Source: Chlorobaculum limnaeum
Lineage (GTDB): Bacteria; Bacteroidota; Chlorobiia; Chlorobiales; Chlorobiaceae
Direction: 5' to 3'
Length of the DNA stretch: 64,000 bases
NCBI RefSeq assembly: GCF_001747405.1
Contig: NZ_CP017305.1
Location: 1,320,001 to 1,384,000 of the forward strand
The notes beneath the pieces were generated by a model. It was not told where the DNA came from and ran no database searches. It was given only the letters and a program-made list of their open reading frames with translations. Position 1 is the stretch's first letter; every line of letters starts with the position of its first letter. Positions 43,906 through 53,113 of the stretch are shown here, piece by piece. The position numbers were made by a program, and so were the translations under genes.

Positions 43906-44787
43906 ATGGTCGAAGCGGGAGTCAGGTGCGCCCATTCGCTGATGATGGACGAAGACGATATCTGGTCACGCTACAGCAACGACAAAACCGATATCGGAGA
44001 ACATCTGGCGGGGGTCATCAGAACCCTGTCGGCTTCCCTGCCGCTCACCCGGAAGCTTCGGGCGCTCTCGATCGGATCAAGCAGCGAGCCGCAGTTCCGG
44101 ATACTCGAAACCGCTTTCAGGGGTGGGCTGTACCTGCTCGACATCGATCCGCAGGCTTTGGAAACGGTCAGGGAACGGGTGAACCGCCAGGATATCCGGC
44201 ACGTGCGGATGATCACCTGCGACTATAACCAGGTGCTCCGGCAGCCGGAGAGCGTGAAAACATTTTTCCGGCAATCGCTCGACAACCACAAGCTCGACCT
44301 CATCACGCTGCACCATTCACTCTACTATTGCTGCATGGACGACTGGCTGCCGTTGTTCCTCAACATCCACAAGCAACTTCTCGCTCGCACCGGCGCGATT
44401 CACACCGTGCTGATGTCTCCCGACAGCCGCGATCCGCACACCACTTCCTGGCTTTACAACCACTTTGCCGGAAGATATTTCGGCATCACCAACGACCAGA
44501 GCCTTCCCTCGCTGAAACGCCAGCTCGAAAGCCATCCGGAGTTCCGGGACACGAGGATCATCCTGAAAAGCAGCCGTGTTCGTTTTTTCGTGGAGGATTT
44601 CGAAAAGCTGATGAAAGTTGTCTGGATGGTTCTGCTCTACCCCGGCGTCCATGATTACAGTGAAACTCAGAAAGAGGAGATCGTCTCCTTCGTGTACGAC
44701 AACTTTTTCCTGAAAAAACAACCGCTTTTCCAGAAACAGCACCACCTGATCCTCTACCGTGGCATCAAACTCCCTGCACTTGCCTGA
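43906..44787 (+). CDS. SAM-dependent methyltransferase-like protein
   Basis: From the ATG at 43906 (MVEAGVRCAHSLMMDEDDIW) the protein has 293 residues; the frame is open back to 43639 and a start at 43945 is also possible. RALSIGSSSEPQFRILE is a divergent motif I, LYLLDIDPQALETV the acidic strand, and LDLITLHHSLYYCC motif II. The C-terminal half (VRFFVEDFEKLMKVVWMVLL) is unusual. The glycine pattern is weaker than normal (SIGSSSEP), so SAM binding is inferred. The gene diverges from the sox operon. Confidence 0.7.
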   Translation: MVEAGVRCAHSLMMDEDDIWSRYSNDKTDIGEHLAGVIRTLSASLPLTRKLRALSIGSSSEPQFRILETAFRGGLYLLDIDPQALETVRERVNRQDIRHVRMITCDYNQVLRQPESVKTFFRQSLDNHKLDLITLHHSLYYCCMDDWLPLFLNIHKQLLARTGAIHTVLMSPDSRDPHTTSWLYNHFAGRYFGITNDQSLPSLKRQLESHPEFRDTRIILKSSRVRFFVEDFEKLMKVVWMVLLYPGVHDYSETQKEEIVSFVYDNFFLKKQPLFQKQHHLILYRGIKLPALA

Positions 44788-45465
44788 AAATCGCTGAAAC
44801 ATCACTATCGAAGCCTCTGAAACCGGCTCAGCAGTACTCAGCTTTGCAGCTCATCACCCGCCCAATCGACCACTACACTACGCATTTCCTCAAAACTCAT
44901 TAAAGAATCGGACTGCCTCGCCATTTCCATTCTTAGAGTAATCATTCGCATCGAGCCACAAGCATATCATATATAATATGAGTGGATAGATATAATTCAT
45001 CAATATTCTACCAGAAACCTGAGGATGGTCATTTTGAACTATCAGAAATTGACACACCACATAGTCAACCGATTTAAACAATGAAGCATAAATATGAAAA
45101 CATATACACCAAATAAACACAAAGCAATTCAACAAACATTTTCGATATACAAAAAGTCATAGCGTCACCATACCAAATCAAAGAAGAGCATCTCCGGCAT
45201 AAAAAACAATCAGTGCAAACATCATAAACGCATAATACCACACCTTTCTGGTGCTGATTTTATCAGGCGTGATAAGAAAGATCATTCACGATCATCCTTA
45301 CCACAACATCATTTCAAACAATAGAAATACTTGATATTCTAAAGTACATATAATTCCTCATTGAGGATAAGTCGCAAGACGTTCTCTTCAAAACAATAAG
45401 GCGTGGAAGAAAAGGAATGATTGATCAGAGGTGTAATCGCAGTGAATCGCGCAAGAGCAGATTGG
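44788..45465. other. AT-rich non-coding region before the CRISPR units
   Basis: About 680 bases with only short, unsupported frames (for example 44890-45135 on the minus strand, hydrophobic without a ribosome-binding site). The base composition shifts sharply to AT at about 44890, marking the border of the CRISPR region. Confidence 0.35.
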
Positions 45466-45814
45466 ATAAAAATCCACGCGCCCACAAGGGGCGCGACCTT
45501 ACCGGTACATATCGGTATTCATATTTTTGTTCGTTTCAATCCACGCGTCTGCCGAGGACACGACCCTGAAGAAATTCACCAAAAACACCAATCATCAACC
45601 GAATTCGAACACGTCATAATTCCCTTTATACTATATGGAATTATAATGAAACCATCTGCCATGAGTCGTCATTAATTGACGATCCAATATAGTGACGATT
45701 TCAGCAAAACAAAAATGTTTCAATCCACGCGCCCTTTCGGGGCGCGACAAGCAAGCCATAATCAGCCCTTGTAACCTATCTGGTTTCAATCCACGCACTT
45801 ATCAAAAGCACGAC
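45466..45814 (-). CRISPR. Diverged type I-C CRISPR units, downstream group
   Basis: Four 32-base repeats at 45466-45497, 45533-45564, 45717-45748 and 45783-45814. As minus-strand RNA the repeats read GTCGCGCCC-loop-GGGCGCG, then TGGATTGAAAC, the 11-base handle typical of type I-C. Spacers are 35 bases (45498-45532) and 34 bases (45749-45782); a 152-base gap separates the pairs. The repeats differ in stem and loop but each can form a 6-7 bp hairpin in the minus-strand RNA, using G-U wobbles in the second and fourth. The handle is intact in three and degenerate (TGGATTTTTAT) in the first. Orientation matches the cas genes, which end 1 kb away. No cas1/cas2 is present, so this is a frozen or remnant array. 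Confidence 0.82.
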
Positions 45815-46829
45815 TTTTTCCGAAACTCTGTCTCCCTCCTTTTTCATTGTTATCTGACCACCTGACAACTCTTATATGAAACAATATTTCATATAAAATA
45901 TGTCGCTCGACATCTATTAATCATATTTATATACTATCGACGCCATCTTAATTGAGGCTGCTTGCGCAAACCCTCTTCTACACGTCTAAAAATTGTTACC
46001 ATTTAAACTCTTATCTCTCATTATCTATAACTCTGATATTTTTCCTGAAAATTAATAGACAAGAAACATATAGCAGGCGGTTATCAAAACAACTAAAACT
46101 CAGCTCCACGATCCAGAACGTAGTTGAAATTCGAAATGGCACCAAATACTTCAACATTGCATGGAGCGAAACAACAACCGTTGACATAGTTGTAGCAAAA
46201 TTGATTTGCTGTAAATTTCTATGGGGTTTGACCGGCAGGAAGGAAAATACTTGACCAAAACAAGCTGAAAAGATAGTGTACACGCGTTGTATTGCCCGTT
46301 TTTGATTCCCTCCCAACCATTCAGGAGGATCGATAGCGTTTTAAAAAAGCAAATTACAGCTTATAATACTGCAAATACATAACGAAATTTCTGTTCGTCT
46401 ATCCGATAAAACGGTTATGAGGACTCTCATCTGCATTGACCGTGTTCCATTCACTCAATCCGTGATGCAAAGATTTTTGAACCGCTCGATCCTGAACCAT
46501 GCACGTGTATCGCCAGTTCCTCCGTGACGAGGATAATACTGCCAATGAACGCCCGATTCAGCGCCATTTCTTGCGTTCATCGTCAATAACGGAACCTGGC
46601 TATCCGGGCATCGCGTGCGTCTTGTCGATACGGTACTCACTAACCGACATGGTTACAGTGATCTCTTTTCAAAATACATCAGCAGATTTCAGTGCATATA
46701 CGCCACCATATTATTTCACACCTCGATTCACCTGAATTTTCTGAACAGCGTTCGCATTGCCATTCCAAGTATGAGTCAGTTTTCACAGCCTCACCGATTG
46801 TTGATCAGCACTTCGCGAAACTGGCATCA
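45815..46829. other. Region between cas7 and the CRISPR units
   Basis: About 1 kb where cas4-cas1-cas2 would be expected in type I-C. I could not recognise any of them on either strand, even as fragments. A short minus-strand frame at 46455-46640 and one starting MSVSEYRIDKTHAMPG just downstream of 46660 are present but unidentified. A 25-base AT palindrome (TTATATGAAA-TTTCATATAA, 45872-45895) lies 57 bases upstream of the first repeat in transcript direction, in the leader. Confidence 0.4.
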
Positions 46830-47927
46830 TCAGAGCAGCTTATGCAGTTTCACCCCTTCGAGCGCACTCTCGTCAATTAGAACGGCATAGTCTTCGAATG
46901 AACGCGCAGGGCCTTCGGAACCGGATTTTCTCACTATGTTGATTCGCTCGAACAACTTATGCGCCGCAGCGTTGCCCAATGCTGAACTGTGTTCGAAGAC
47001 GTAGAGTCCGCGCGTTGACATCAAACCCCTGGCCGCCGAACGATCATGCTCGAACATATATAAAAGAGACTCCCAGAACAGGTTCAGATCATCTTCCGAA
47101 AAGCCCGTTTTAAAAGCCAGATGTGCTGAAATAAAACCGTGAGCACGATAAAGGCCATACGGAATGGTGTATTTTCGGCCCATCGTACGGTTCTCACCAC
47201 TCTGCTTTTCTGCTTCGGCTTCAGTTGCTACCGCCATTCTGGTTATGCTGTGCTCCAGAGCGACCACCGGTTCGACAGAGCGGGCGAATGTCATTTGAAC
47301 GGGACCGCGAACCTGACCGCAATTCGGAGCCGATTTGAGAGCCATCACGGCGCCAAACGTTCTGATATCATAATAGTCCTGACACATTTTGTCACGACCC
47401 TTGCTGGTTTCATCAGGTGTAGGTTTTCTTGGTTTTGAATCCTTCAACGCTTGCTCAATAACTGTTATCACGCTCTTGGCAACCCAACTTTTATTTTCTT
47501 TAAGCCAGTTTTTGATTTCGTTTTTATCGGCATCAGCCTCAATAACAAGCAAACCTTTTTCATCTTTCATCTCGAATCTTACACCTTCAGGCAGCTCCAC
47601 TTCGTTCAGGATTTCGAGCAACTCTTTGTCGGATATCTCTTTTCCGGATGCTTCGCCTATATTGATACCAAGCTCATTGAATGCCTGAAAATGAGCACGA
47701 CCCAACACGCCTTTTTCTTTGACATAAATATCATAAGGTCTTTCACCGCTTTTGACGATCCAGATAAAATTCCTGACTTTCCTTTTGAGGCATACATCTG
47801 TTACCAGACCGACTCCGGTTTCCGCATCGATACGAGGAAGGTTACCTGCATCAGGGTCACCATTCGGATTTCCATCCTTTACATCAAACAGCAAAACGAA
47901 ATCATATCGCTTGTCAACAGGTTTCAT
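46830..47927 (-). CDS. cas7c: Cas7c (Csd2) Cascade backbone protein
   Basis: The protein has 365 residues. It begins with the Cas7 signature YDFVLLFDVKDGNPNGDPDAGNLPR and has KRKVRNFIW, CQDYYDIRTFGAVMALK, CGQVRGPVQMTFARSVEPV and ENRTMGRKYTIPYGLYRAHGFI, all typical of type I-C Csd2. Multiple copies line the crRNA. Typical Csd2 is about 280-290 residues; the surplus lies at about 95-165 (ISDKELLEILNEVELPEGVR... and an acidic helix), an insertion or extended thumb. It is the third gene after cas5c and cas8c, 14 bases after cas8c. Confidence 0.93.
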   Translation of the reverse strand: MKPVDKRYDFVLLFDVKDGNPNGDPDAGNLPRIDAETGVGLVTDVCLKRKVRNFIWIVKSGERPYDIYVKEKGVLGRAHFQAFNELGINIGEASGKEISDKELLEILNEVELPEGVRFEMKDEKGLLVIEADADKNEIKNWLKENKSWVAKSVITVIEQALKDSKPRKPTPDETSKGRDKMCQDYYDIRTFGAVMALKSAPNCGQVRGPVQMTFARSVEPVVALEHSITRMAVATEAEAEKQSGENRTMGRKYTIPYGLYRAHGFISAHLAFKTGFSEDDLNLFWESLLYMFEHDRSAARGLMSTRGLYVFEHSSALGNAAAHKLFERINIVRKSGSEGPARSFEDYAVLIDESALEGVKLHKLL

Positions 47928-47941
47928 AATTCCCCCTCTTC

Positions 47942-49669
47942 TTATTGTATAATTAAGGATTTGTTAAAATCACTCTTTTGATGATAATATCCTAAAGCAA
48001 ACCGTGCCTGTTCTTCCATTACCAATCCAGAGGGCATATCGGGTTGAATCCTGTTCATGATTTCTGATAGCAAATTTTCGTATTTACGCCTCAACCCTCT
48101 AACTTTAATTCTTTCAAGATGGTAATTCTTCATTTTCAATAATTGAGGAAACACTGTCGATGGCGTTGACGATGCTGATGCATAATAATGGTCACGTATA
48201 GTGCTATGAATACCAGGAACTCCCTGCTCCTGAATTTTTTCAAGAACAGCAAACAACCTTCCAAGCAGGTATCCAGTTCTCATGTTCGTTTCATCAAGAC
48301 TCATGGATATTGCCTCCTTTTCACTGAATGAATGAATTCTGGAAGAACGGTTCAGGTAAGCCTTCAATATTCCAGCCTGCATTCTCCTCACGTTCCGCAT
48401 TGCACGGATACGCAGCACGGTCTGATGAAGCATCGTTAATGGATACGCCTCACCCGTAACGATAGCCCGAAGAATTTGTGATGCCATGTTCGATGGAATA
48501 TTGTCAATCTTGTTTTCTGTCGCCATCGCTGACAGTAACCAATACACTGAATAATGTCCAGTATCATAAGTTGATCGAACAATATCGATATCTTCAAAAT
48601 GCTGTCGTATGGCAGCCGCAATTTCACCATCAGTGCTTTCATGCCAGAATCTCACTGATATTCTGGCCGCGTTCGGCCCCAGTCCCAACACGCAAAACCG
48701 CTCAGACTCTCCGTCAGTAACGGAAAGACAGGCATTGTCATTCAGAGCGGCTACTGCCCGAGCATCGACCTCGGAGTCATCAGTTTTGGGAAAACAAAAA
48801 AAAGAAGGAAATAACTGCTCTAATTCACTCTGCCTCTCTGCCCAAAAGACTATGGTAATATCACCTATTTGAACTTTATTTTTTGAGTTACGTGAGAGAA
48901 GTCCGTTTAACGCTGTCGTATAGGCAAATTCAGCTATTTTGCTTATTGGAGCATTATACGCCTGTTCTTTTCCATATGAATCGTAACCTGAATTTTTCTG
49001 AAAAGAAACGATTTTTTTTGAATCCTTATTTATCGGCGTATCGCCATGTATTCGAGCTATAGGCCCATACAATCCTGTCAGAAGACAAATGCCAAGTCCT
49101 TCTTCATCACTTTGATTTAAATCAAGAGACTCAACATATAATCGAACGCTTTTGCTGCAAGGAATCAAGAAAGCATCATCTTTGATCCGGAAGCTCATGT
49201 TACAACCAATGATTTTCATGCATTCGTGCCACTTATCGGAACTCGACACTTTTTTATACTCTTCTTTCTCATAAAACAAAGCAACTGCGGCGACTGCATC
49301 ATTTTTTCCAAGATGTTCCTTCAATGATTCGACATTTTGTACAAATGTGAGTAGCTGCTTTTTAGCCATTTCGTTGCTTTTAGCATCATCTCCTCTGGGG
49401 ATTCCCAGCACATAACCATAATGATCCCAAAGCAAATTACTGGTCATCCATGAGTTGGAACCAGACCTCCCTGTCGACTTTGGGAGCAAATAGGTCTCAC
49501 CTCTTTTAGTTTTGCCTTTACGTGTATCTTCAAGGGCAATAAAATTCCCATCCATATCGATAACTATGATAAATGGTATTTCTTTCCATTCGAATCCCGG
49601 TGGCGCAATGCCGCTTTCCGGATCGGCTGCTTTTTGCCGGTAATAGTTATAGAGTGCCTGCAAAATCAT
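47942..49669 (-). CDS. cas8c: Cas8c (Csd1) Cascade large subunit
   Basis: The protein has 575 residues. MILQALYNYYRQKAADPESG, FIIVIDMDGNFIALEDTRKG, YLLPKSTGRSGSNSWMTSNL and CLLTGLYGPIARIHGDTPIN are characteristic of Csd1, the type I-C PAM-recognition subunit that also produces the small subunit Cas11c from an internal start in some systems. The frame is uninterrupted and normal in length. It overlaps cas5c by 4 bases (ATGA). The low GC content of the operon contrasts with the core genome. Confidence 0.93.
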   Translation of the reverse strand: MILQALYNYYRQKAADPESGIAPPGFEWKEIPFIIVIDMDGNFIALEDTRKGKTKRGETYLLPKSTGRSGSNSWMTSNLLWDHYGYVLGIPRGDDAKSNEMAKKQLLTFVQNVESLKEHLGKNDAVAAVALFYEKEEYKKVSSSDKWHECMKIIGCNMSFRIKDDAFLIPCSKSVRLYVESLDLNQSDEEGLGICLLTGLYGPIARIHGDTPINKDSKKIVSFQKNSGYDSYGKEQAYNAPISKIAEFAYTTALNGLLSRNSKNKVQIGDITIVFWAERQSELEQLFPSFFCFPKTDDSEVDARAVAALNDNACLSVTDGESERFCVLGLGPNAARISVRFWHESTDGEIAAAIRQHFEDIDIVRSTYDTGHYSVYWLLSAMATENKIDNIPSNMASQILRAIVTGEAYPLTMLHQTVLRIRAMRNVRRMQAGILKAYLNRSSRIHSFSEKEAISMSLDETNMRTGYLLGRLFAVLEKIQEQGVPGIHSTIRDHYYASASSTPSTVFPQLLKMKNYHLERIKVRGLRRKYENLLSEIMNRIQPDMPSGLVMEEQARFALGYYHQKSDFNKSLIIQ

Positions 49670-50397
49670 TTTTTTACCTCTTCACTTTCCCAATCTGGCA
49701 CGTCTATTATTCCGCTATTCATCTGTGCACGAAAAAATGCTGGGGATGGATTTTGTGGATTTTTGAAATCGAGATCATACAGCATAAAACCAAGATCCCT
49801 CGTTTCATCGATTGGCTCTGGCTCTTTTGAAAGATCTTCGACATACCTGAATTCACAACTGAACTCACGGCAACCAAGATATGGCTGGTTGAAACACTGT
49901 CCTTTTCTGGCCCGACGCTCAAACATGGCATAATATTTCCCTGGATTCTCATCTTTCCGTAACATCTCTTTTTCCCAAGCCTCTTCTGATGGCGCGGCAA
50001 GCGAATTGCACCCTTTCGTTCTGTCTGATGGTGGAATAAATTCCAGATCGGCATACAACCGGTAAGCGACATCACGAAGCAAAAGACTTGCTCTTTGCTG
50101 ACGGTGTTTCAATCCCCCCTGATTATCTGTATCATCAATATATATTCCTCCGTTATTGCTCATGACAACCCCCAACTCATTACGGCGAACAGATATCCAT
50201 TTGACTGGCCGTAACACGTCGATCTTACGAATTCTCCACCGTACAGCCGGCTTCCAGAATATGGACTCGAATACCGCACGCGCTGCAGATGGCGTAATCA
50301 CGTCATAACTTACTCGTTCAACCTTCATTTCAGGTCTTGTAAAACAGGCAAAATCCCCTTTTACCTCGAGACAGAAGGTTTTGTTGAAATATTCCAT
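49666..50397 (-). CDS. cas5c: Cas5c (Cas5d) crRNA-processing endoribonuclease
   Basis: The start at 50397 (MEYFNKTFCLEVKGDFACFT) follows an AAAGGAA site; the frame is open to 50499 without support. The 243-residue protein has the RAMP core and FTRPEMKVERVSYDVITPSAARAVFESIFWKP, then the KHRQQR segment with the conserved Lys-His associated with repeat cleavage in type I-C. It substitutes for Cas6, cutting 3' of the repeat hairpin. It is the first gene of this operon: cas3, normally directly upstream, is absent. Confidence 0.93.
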   Translation of the reverse strand: MEYFNKTFCLEVKGDFACFTRPEMKVERVSYDVITPSAARAVFESIFWKPAVRWRIRKIDVLRPVKWISVRRNELGVVMSNNGGIYIDDTDNQGGLKHRQQRASLLLRDVAYRLYADLEFIPPSDRTKGCNSLAAPSEEAWEKEMLRKDENPGKYYAMFERRARKGQCFNQPYLGCREFSCEFRYVEDLSKEPEPIDETRDLGFMLYDLDFKNPQNPSPAFFRAQMNSGIIDVPDWESEEVKK

Positions 50398-51526
50398 ATC
50401 GCTGTTCCTTTGAACTCTTTTAGTAATAAAGTCTGAACATATCAGGTTTGATGCCTCATCACATTGCAGCCATCTCCCGAGTTGAAGTAATCGAGTCATA
50501 ATCCCGCGTAATGATGATCAATCCTCGACGTTTTCTTTTGACATATGTCCGGCGCGCAGCAGCATTCACCGAAAATCTTTGAATCGCAATCGCTTCTCAA
50601 TCGAATGCCCCATTGACAAAAATGAATCACCATCTTGCTCATCCTCCCCCAATCATCCAGTTTGACTGCTACTCTTGCCTGATTTGATAATACGGTGAAG
50701 CCAATCATAACGTGCCTGGCAATTTGCCGACTATGATGAATCTGGAATTCTAAAACCTATACACTATAAACAACCATCCAAAATGAAAACGCAAGTATTA
50801 CTTCAAAACAAGAACTGTGCCGTAAATCCAGACAACAATGCATCAGCGAAAAAAAAGCGACAGATTGTTTTAAGGAGCTCCGTCAATTCAACGCTGTACT
50901 CTGAATATTCAACAATTATGCTCATGGAGAAAAAGAATTCTTCAATATATATGTAAAATTAATAATGTCTCTTTTTAAAGACCTCTATATACATTCATGC
51001 ACAAATACAAGCCTTGCTTAACCCAACTTCAACTGCTCAGCAACGAAGTCTTCGTCTCAGCAGCAATCATGATCATCTGAGATTTTTCACTGATCCAGCC
51101 AAATGACATCAGAACATCTGAAAAAAATCCTGATCATAACGTTCTGAAAAAACAGCATTTGACGTAATATTTAAGATATAAATGCATAAGTAAACGAATC
51201 GATATAAAAAAACAGAGAATCGCCAGAATGACATGGGGTCGAATAGATCAACGAAAAGCTTGCCAATTGATTATCGAGTGAAGCCATGATCGGGAAATCT
51301 GGCCTGAAAAAGGTGGGAAACGCAGACTAAACGATGAAAAAATAGAGCGATACTGGAGAAAGGCATAACATCCCCATACGGCATCGTACCTCAAGAAGTG
51401 CAGAAGCCGGAACCTCCCGCTTCATGCGGGACATTCCGGCTTCTGCGCTCGGTCAACCATGAATCCCTTGAAAGGTAATGCACGGCATAGAGGAATATAC
51501 TTGACTTTTATTATCGCATAAAGATT
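50398..51526. other. AT-rich region upstream of cas5c with a long hairpin
   Basis: About 1.1 kb where cas3 would be expected; only short, domain-free frames exist and I found no Cas3 (HD or DEAH) motif. At 51400-51446 there is a strong hairpin: GCAGAAGCCGGA and TCCGGCTTCTGC pair perfectly with an inner CCCGC-GCGGG helix and a TTCAT loop. It lacks a T tract and may mark a small RNA or an ancient element. The cas promoter must lie between 50398 and about 50700. Confidence 0.45.
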
Positions 51527-52035
51527 GCTTCAACCCACGCGTCACCAAACACGCGACTTTTAGTACATGTTAAATTAGCACCTTGCGATCAATAAGGCAA
51601 TCATCTAATCAGCCTCGAAAAGATGCTTGTCCAATCTGGCGCATACTTCAGATGCTGCTATCAATCACCCTCATCACGGCAAAATAGCGTATTATTGACG
51701 TCCCTTATGAATAATCCTGATTCGACCGGAACATTGGCCTTTGCAACAGACAAGCTCCAGAATGGAGATGCAGGCCTTTCATTACCAAATGTAATACACA
51801 TCTTCAAGCTGCAATCAGCGCTTAAAATACTTAATTGATACTTGATAAAAATAAAATAACTCCTTGATCTTGCAACTTTCAAGGATAACGTCTCGCACAA
51901 AAAAACAATTGATTACCGAGCGCAATAATTATCTTTAATCAATATCCACGCGCCCTGAAGGACGCGATAAAAACGATACGCTCAAAAACAATCATAATCA
52001 TAGTTTCAACCCACATGCCCGATCAAAGACATGAC
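51527..52035 (-). CRISPR. Diverged type I-C CRISPR units, upstream group
   Basis: Three repeat-like units lie upstream of the cas genes: a single copy at 51527-51557 and a pair at 51938-51968 and 52003-52035 with a 34-base spacer (51969-52002). As minus-strand RNA they form CGCGU-ACGCG, CGCGUCC-GGGCGCG (one U-G) and CAUGUCU-GGGCAUG (two U-G) stems. The handle reads TGGGTTGAAGC, TGGATATTGAT and TGGGTTGAAAC. The third has changed both arms from CGCG to CATG, a double compensatory change. In transcript order the first and third are preceded by AAAA, as is the copy at 45783-45814. Spacer size and repeat design match the other group. Confidence 0.72.
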
Positions 52036-53113
52036 TTTTTCTTCGCCTTTTAAATGAGGATACGCTTCACTGTACATTATCAACTCTCACGAGAGAATAT
52101 ATATAATTATTATATATAACACTCAAAGATAAACATAAATAACAAAAAAACCAACACTTATCTCCGAACTGTCAGATATTCCATGGCGCAATTTGCTTTT
52201 CACATTGAACCACTTTGTATTCCACAGAACATTTTACGCAGACCCGACAATATGGAGCACATTCATCCAGCAAATCAGTTTCACAATAGAGCACAGAAAA
52301 AACTTTTGTAAAATAATCGCTATCCAATAACTTTACAACATCATACTTAAAAATACAGAACAGGATAACCGGAACAACTGTATTTTTATACAGATAACTC
52401 CTTATAAAGAAATCCTAACTTTCAGATTACGCCACACTCAGACCAAATCAACGTACCGAAACGCATACCGAAACATATATCAAATTATCTGCATGTTAAC
52501 AAAACACCTTAACGCTTGTCGTTCCAGTCCATAAAAAAGATCTAAATTTATTTCAACCTGAATACTCAATCTATCCGCCACATGATGAGACTTTTGAGAA
52601 ACAGAGTACACGATATGATTAATAAGTTATTATTGGTCATGGACATATATCTCACATTTTCTAAGACACAATTTCTATACCAAAAATATACATTTCGAAA
52701 TTACACACTCACTTTTCACCGGATTTCTCCGAAATAATCGCAACACCTGATCTCCAGAATAGCTAACTACCCTATGCATTCATGGCTGGGCTGTATTCTC
52801 TTTCAGTTTTTCGCCATTTCCGGTTGCGCCTGAGAAAAAAAAAGTCGAACACTGCCTCGATGCCCCAGACAGCCTTGCCTTCCGCAATGCCGTATGGCTC
52901 GCCATTGAATACGCTGCCGTTGTGGTGACAGATATGGCCTTTTGAAGTTCAATGTTTTGCCATATATTTTAAAGTATCGACACACCAACAAACATATAAA
53001 CTGACGCCCCACGGTGAGATACTTTGTAAAACCAATGCACAACATCATGTGATAAAATTTGCATTCGGTTCTTTGTCCATTTCGAAAATCAGTAAATTTA
53101 ACCTGGAGGGTTT
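52036..53113. other. AT-rich non-coding region before the peroxidase gene
   Basis: About 1.1 kb without a supported gene. It contains AT palindromes around 52095-52125 and a more GC-rich stretch at 52800-52945 that may be a coding remnant in the minus strand (ICHHNGSVFNGEPYGIAEG), which I could not identify. A GGAGGG site at 53105 serves the next gene. Confidence 0.35.

Noticed and set aside
44890-45135. 81-codon hydrophobic minus-strand frame
   Set aside because: AT-rich region, no ribosome-binding site, no recognisable family.
46455-46640. Possible cas1/cas2/cas4 fragment downstream of cas7
   Set aside because: I compared the readable pieces with what I know of these families and saw no matching motif.
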